This document shows, one piece after another, positions 13,900 through 14,331 of a stretch of DNA of 14,331 nt. The DNA is from Bacilli bacterium. GTDB lineage: Bacteria > Bacillota_I > Bacilli_A > RFN20 > CAG-826. Under the pieces are notes generated by a model. It had not been told where the DNA came from and did no database searches. It was given only the letters and a program-made list of their open reading frames with translations. The position numbers and the translations under genes were made by a program. Within the stretch, counting starts at the first letter, position 1; each line of letters begins with the position of its first letter. The stretch is taken from contig CAAGAN010000004.1 of NCBI GenBank assembly GCA_900767825.1, forward strand, positions 1 through 14,331. Direction: 5' to 3'.

Positions 13900-14331
13900 C
13901 TAGTCTATTTTTTATGGATTGTTTTAAGTTGGCATCAAATTGTATTTTCTTGTTTTTAATCAAAAGTTGCAAAATTAATGTCAATGAAAAACAATATTTC
14001 TAAATGTTTTGGAGAATAAAAAACCTATAATTTTTATGTTTAATGGGAAAAATACATCAAGTAGACAAAGATAGAATTTGCTTCTATACTATAATGTTAC
14101 GAAAAAAATTGCTTTTCCGAATACCTTTTTTCTCTTTTGAATAGATTAGGTAATTACATTTATTCCTTATATTAATAAATAGGATAGGATTCCCACTACT
14201 TTAACATTATTAGGTTCTCCACTTTTTTGGGGGGTCGGCTTCTTTTTGAAATCTATTGTTTTTTCGTGGGGTCTTTATCGAAGATTAAGAATATCCTTTT
14301 CTTCATATGTTCGAAATTGGTTAACCCATAG

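Larger units (their letters stand above)
13491..14331. other. About 840-bp non-coding upstream region of the SipW-type cassette
   Basis: I see no convincing gene on either strand; the longest start-to-stop stretches are very short and lack ribosome sites. The region is strongly AT-rich, with many T4-T6 tracts. It contains a minus-strand TATAAT (13598-13603), a cre-like palindrome, a 12-bp inverted repeat, a plus-strand TATAAT (14090-14095) without a good -35, a 7-bp inverted repeat ATTTATT/AATAAAT (14159-14181 region), and an isolated G-run followed by GTGGGG near 14229-14271. It probably serves as an extended promoter/regulatory region for the cassette and for a gene beyond the right edge. 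Confidence 0.6.

Noticed and set aside
14192..14271. CCCAC...GTGGGG long-range pairing and a G6 run, possibly a structured RNA
   Set aside because: The 5-bp pairing spans about 65 bases without convincing inner helices, and I see no match to 6S, SRP, tmRNA or RNase P signatures.
14253..14306. 17-codon minus-strand ORF at the right edge (starts MKKRIF)
   Set aside because: No ribosome site and too short to support.
1..14331. CRISPR arrays, tRNA or rRNA genes, insertion sequences
   Set aside because: No direct-repeat array, cloverleaf, transposase or terminal inverted repeats were recognised.

Overview
The window comes from an AT-rich, low-GC Gram-positive genome. Shine-Dalgarno sites of AGGAGG type, CcpA-like cre boxes, a YtrA-type GntR/ABC operon, a THF riboswitch before an ECF folate S component, and a SipW-type signal peptidase all point to Bacillota (Bacilli). 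An uncultured gut lineage of the Erysipelotrichales/RF39 kind is my guess. UGA is a normal stop (end of the YcxB-like gene) and Trp is UGG, so this is the standard bacterial code and not the Mycoplasma code.

Left part (1-3424). A terminator for an off-window plus-strand gene (56-90) is followed by methylglyoxal synthase (mgsA, minus). Divergent from it is a 751-aa secreted endonuclease I-family nuclease with two bacterial Ig-like domains and a C-terminal membrane anchor. A short region then carries one cre-like box, a terminator, three cre-like boxes spaced exactly 13 bp apart, a promoter, a 52-aa acidic small protein gene and its own strong terminator.

Centre (3424-8461). There are two tightly packed plus-strand units. 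The first is a YtrA-type GntR repressor, ABC ATPase and ABC-2-like permease with overlapping genes. The second is led by a tetrahydrofolate riboswitch and encodes an ECF folate S component (folT), a YcxB-like two-TM protein and exonuclease III, also overlapping. A hemolysin III/PAQR-family membrane protein on the minus strand converges on exonuclease III; their stop codons overlap.

Right part (8650-14331). The most unusual locus is a four-gene minus-strand cassette: a codon-optimised 235-aa exported protein, a long (421-aa) SipW/ER-type signal peptidase with a Ser/His dyad, a 217-aa exported protein that appears to be a diverged paralogue of the first, and a 701-aa exported protein of unknown family. 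The three non-peptidase proteins carry N-termini like the SipW-cognate signals of TasA/camelysin-type fibre proteins. My reading is a dedicated surface-fibre or matrix export and assembly system, with the peptidase processing its own neighbours. Upstream lies about 840 bp without a recognisable gene, holding a cre-like palindrome and a 12-bp inverted repeat. This looks like a large regulatory region.

Several genes (mgsA, the hemolysin III gene, possibly gntR and the nuclease gene) lack a Shine-Dalgarno site. In the first two, a -10 box sits exactly 7 nt before the ATG, suggesting leaderless mRNAs.
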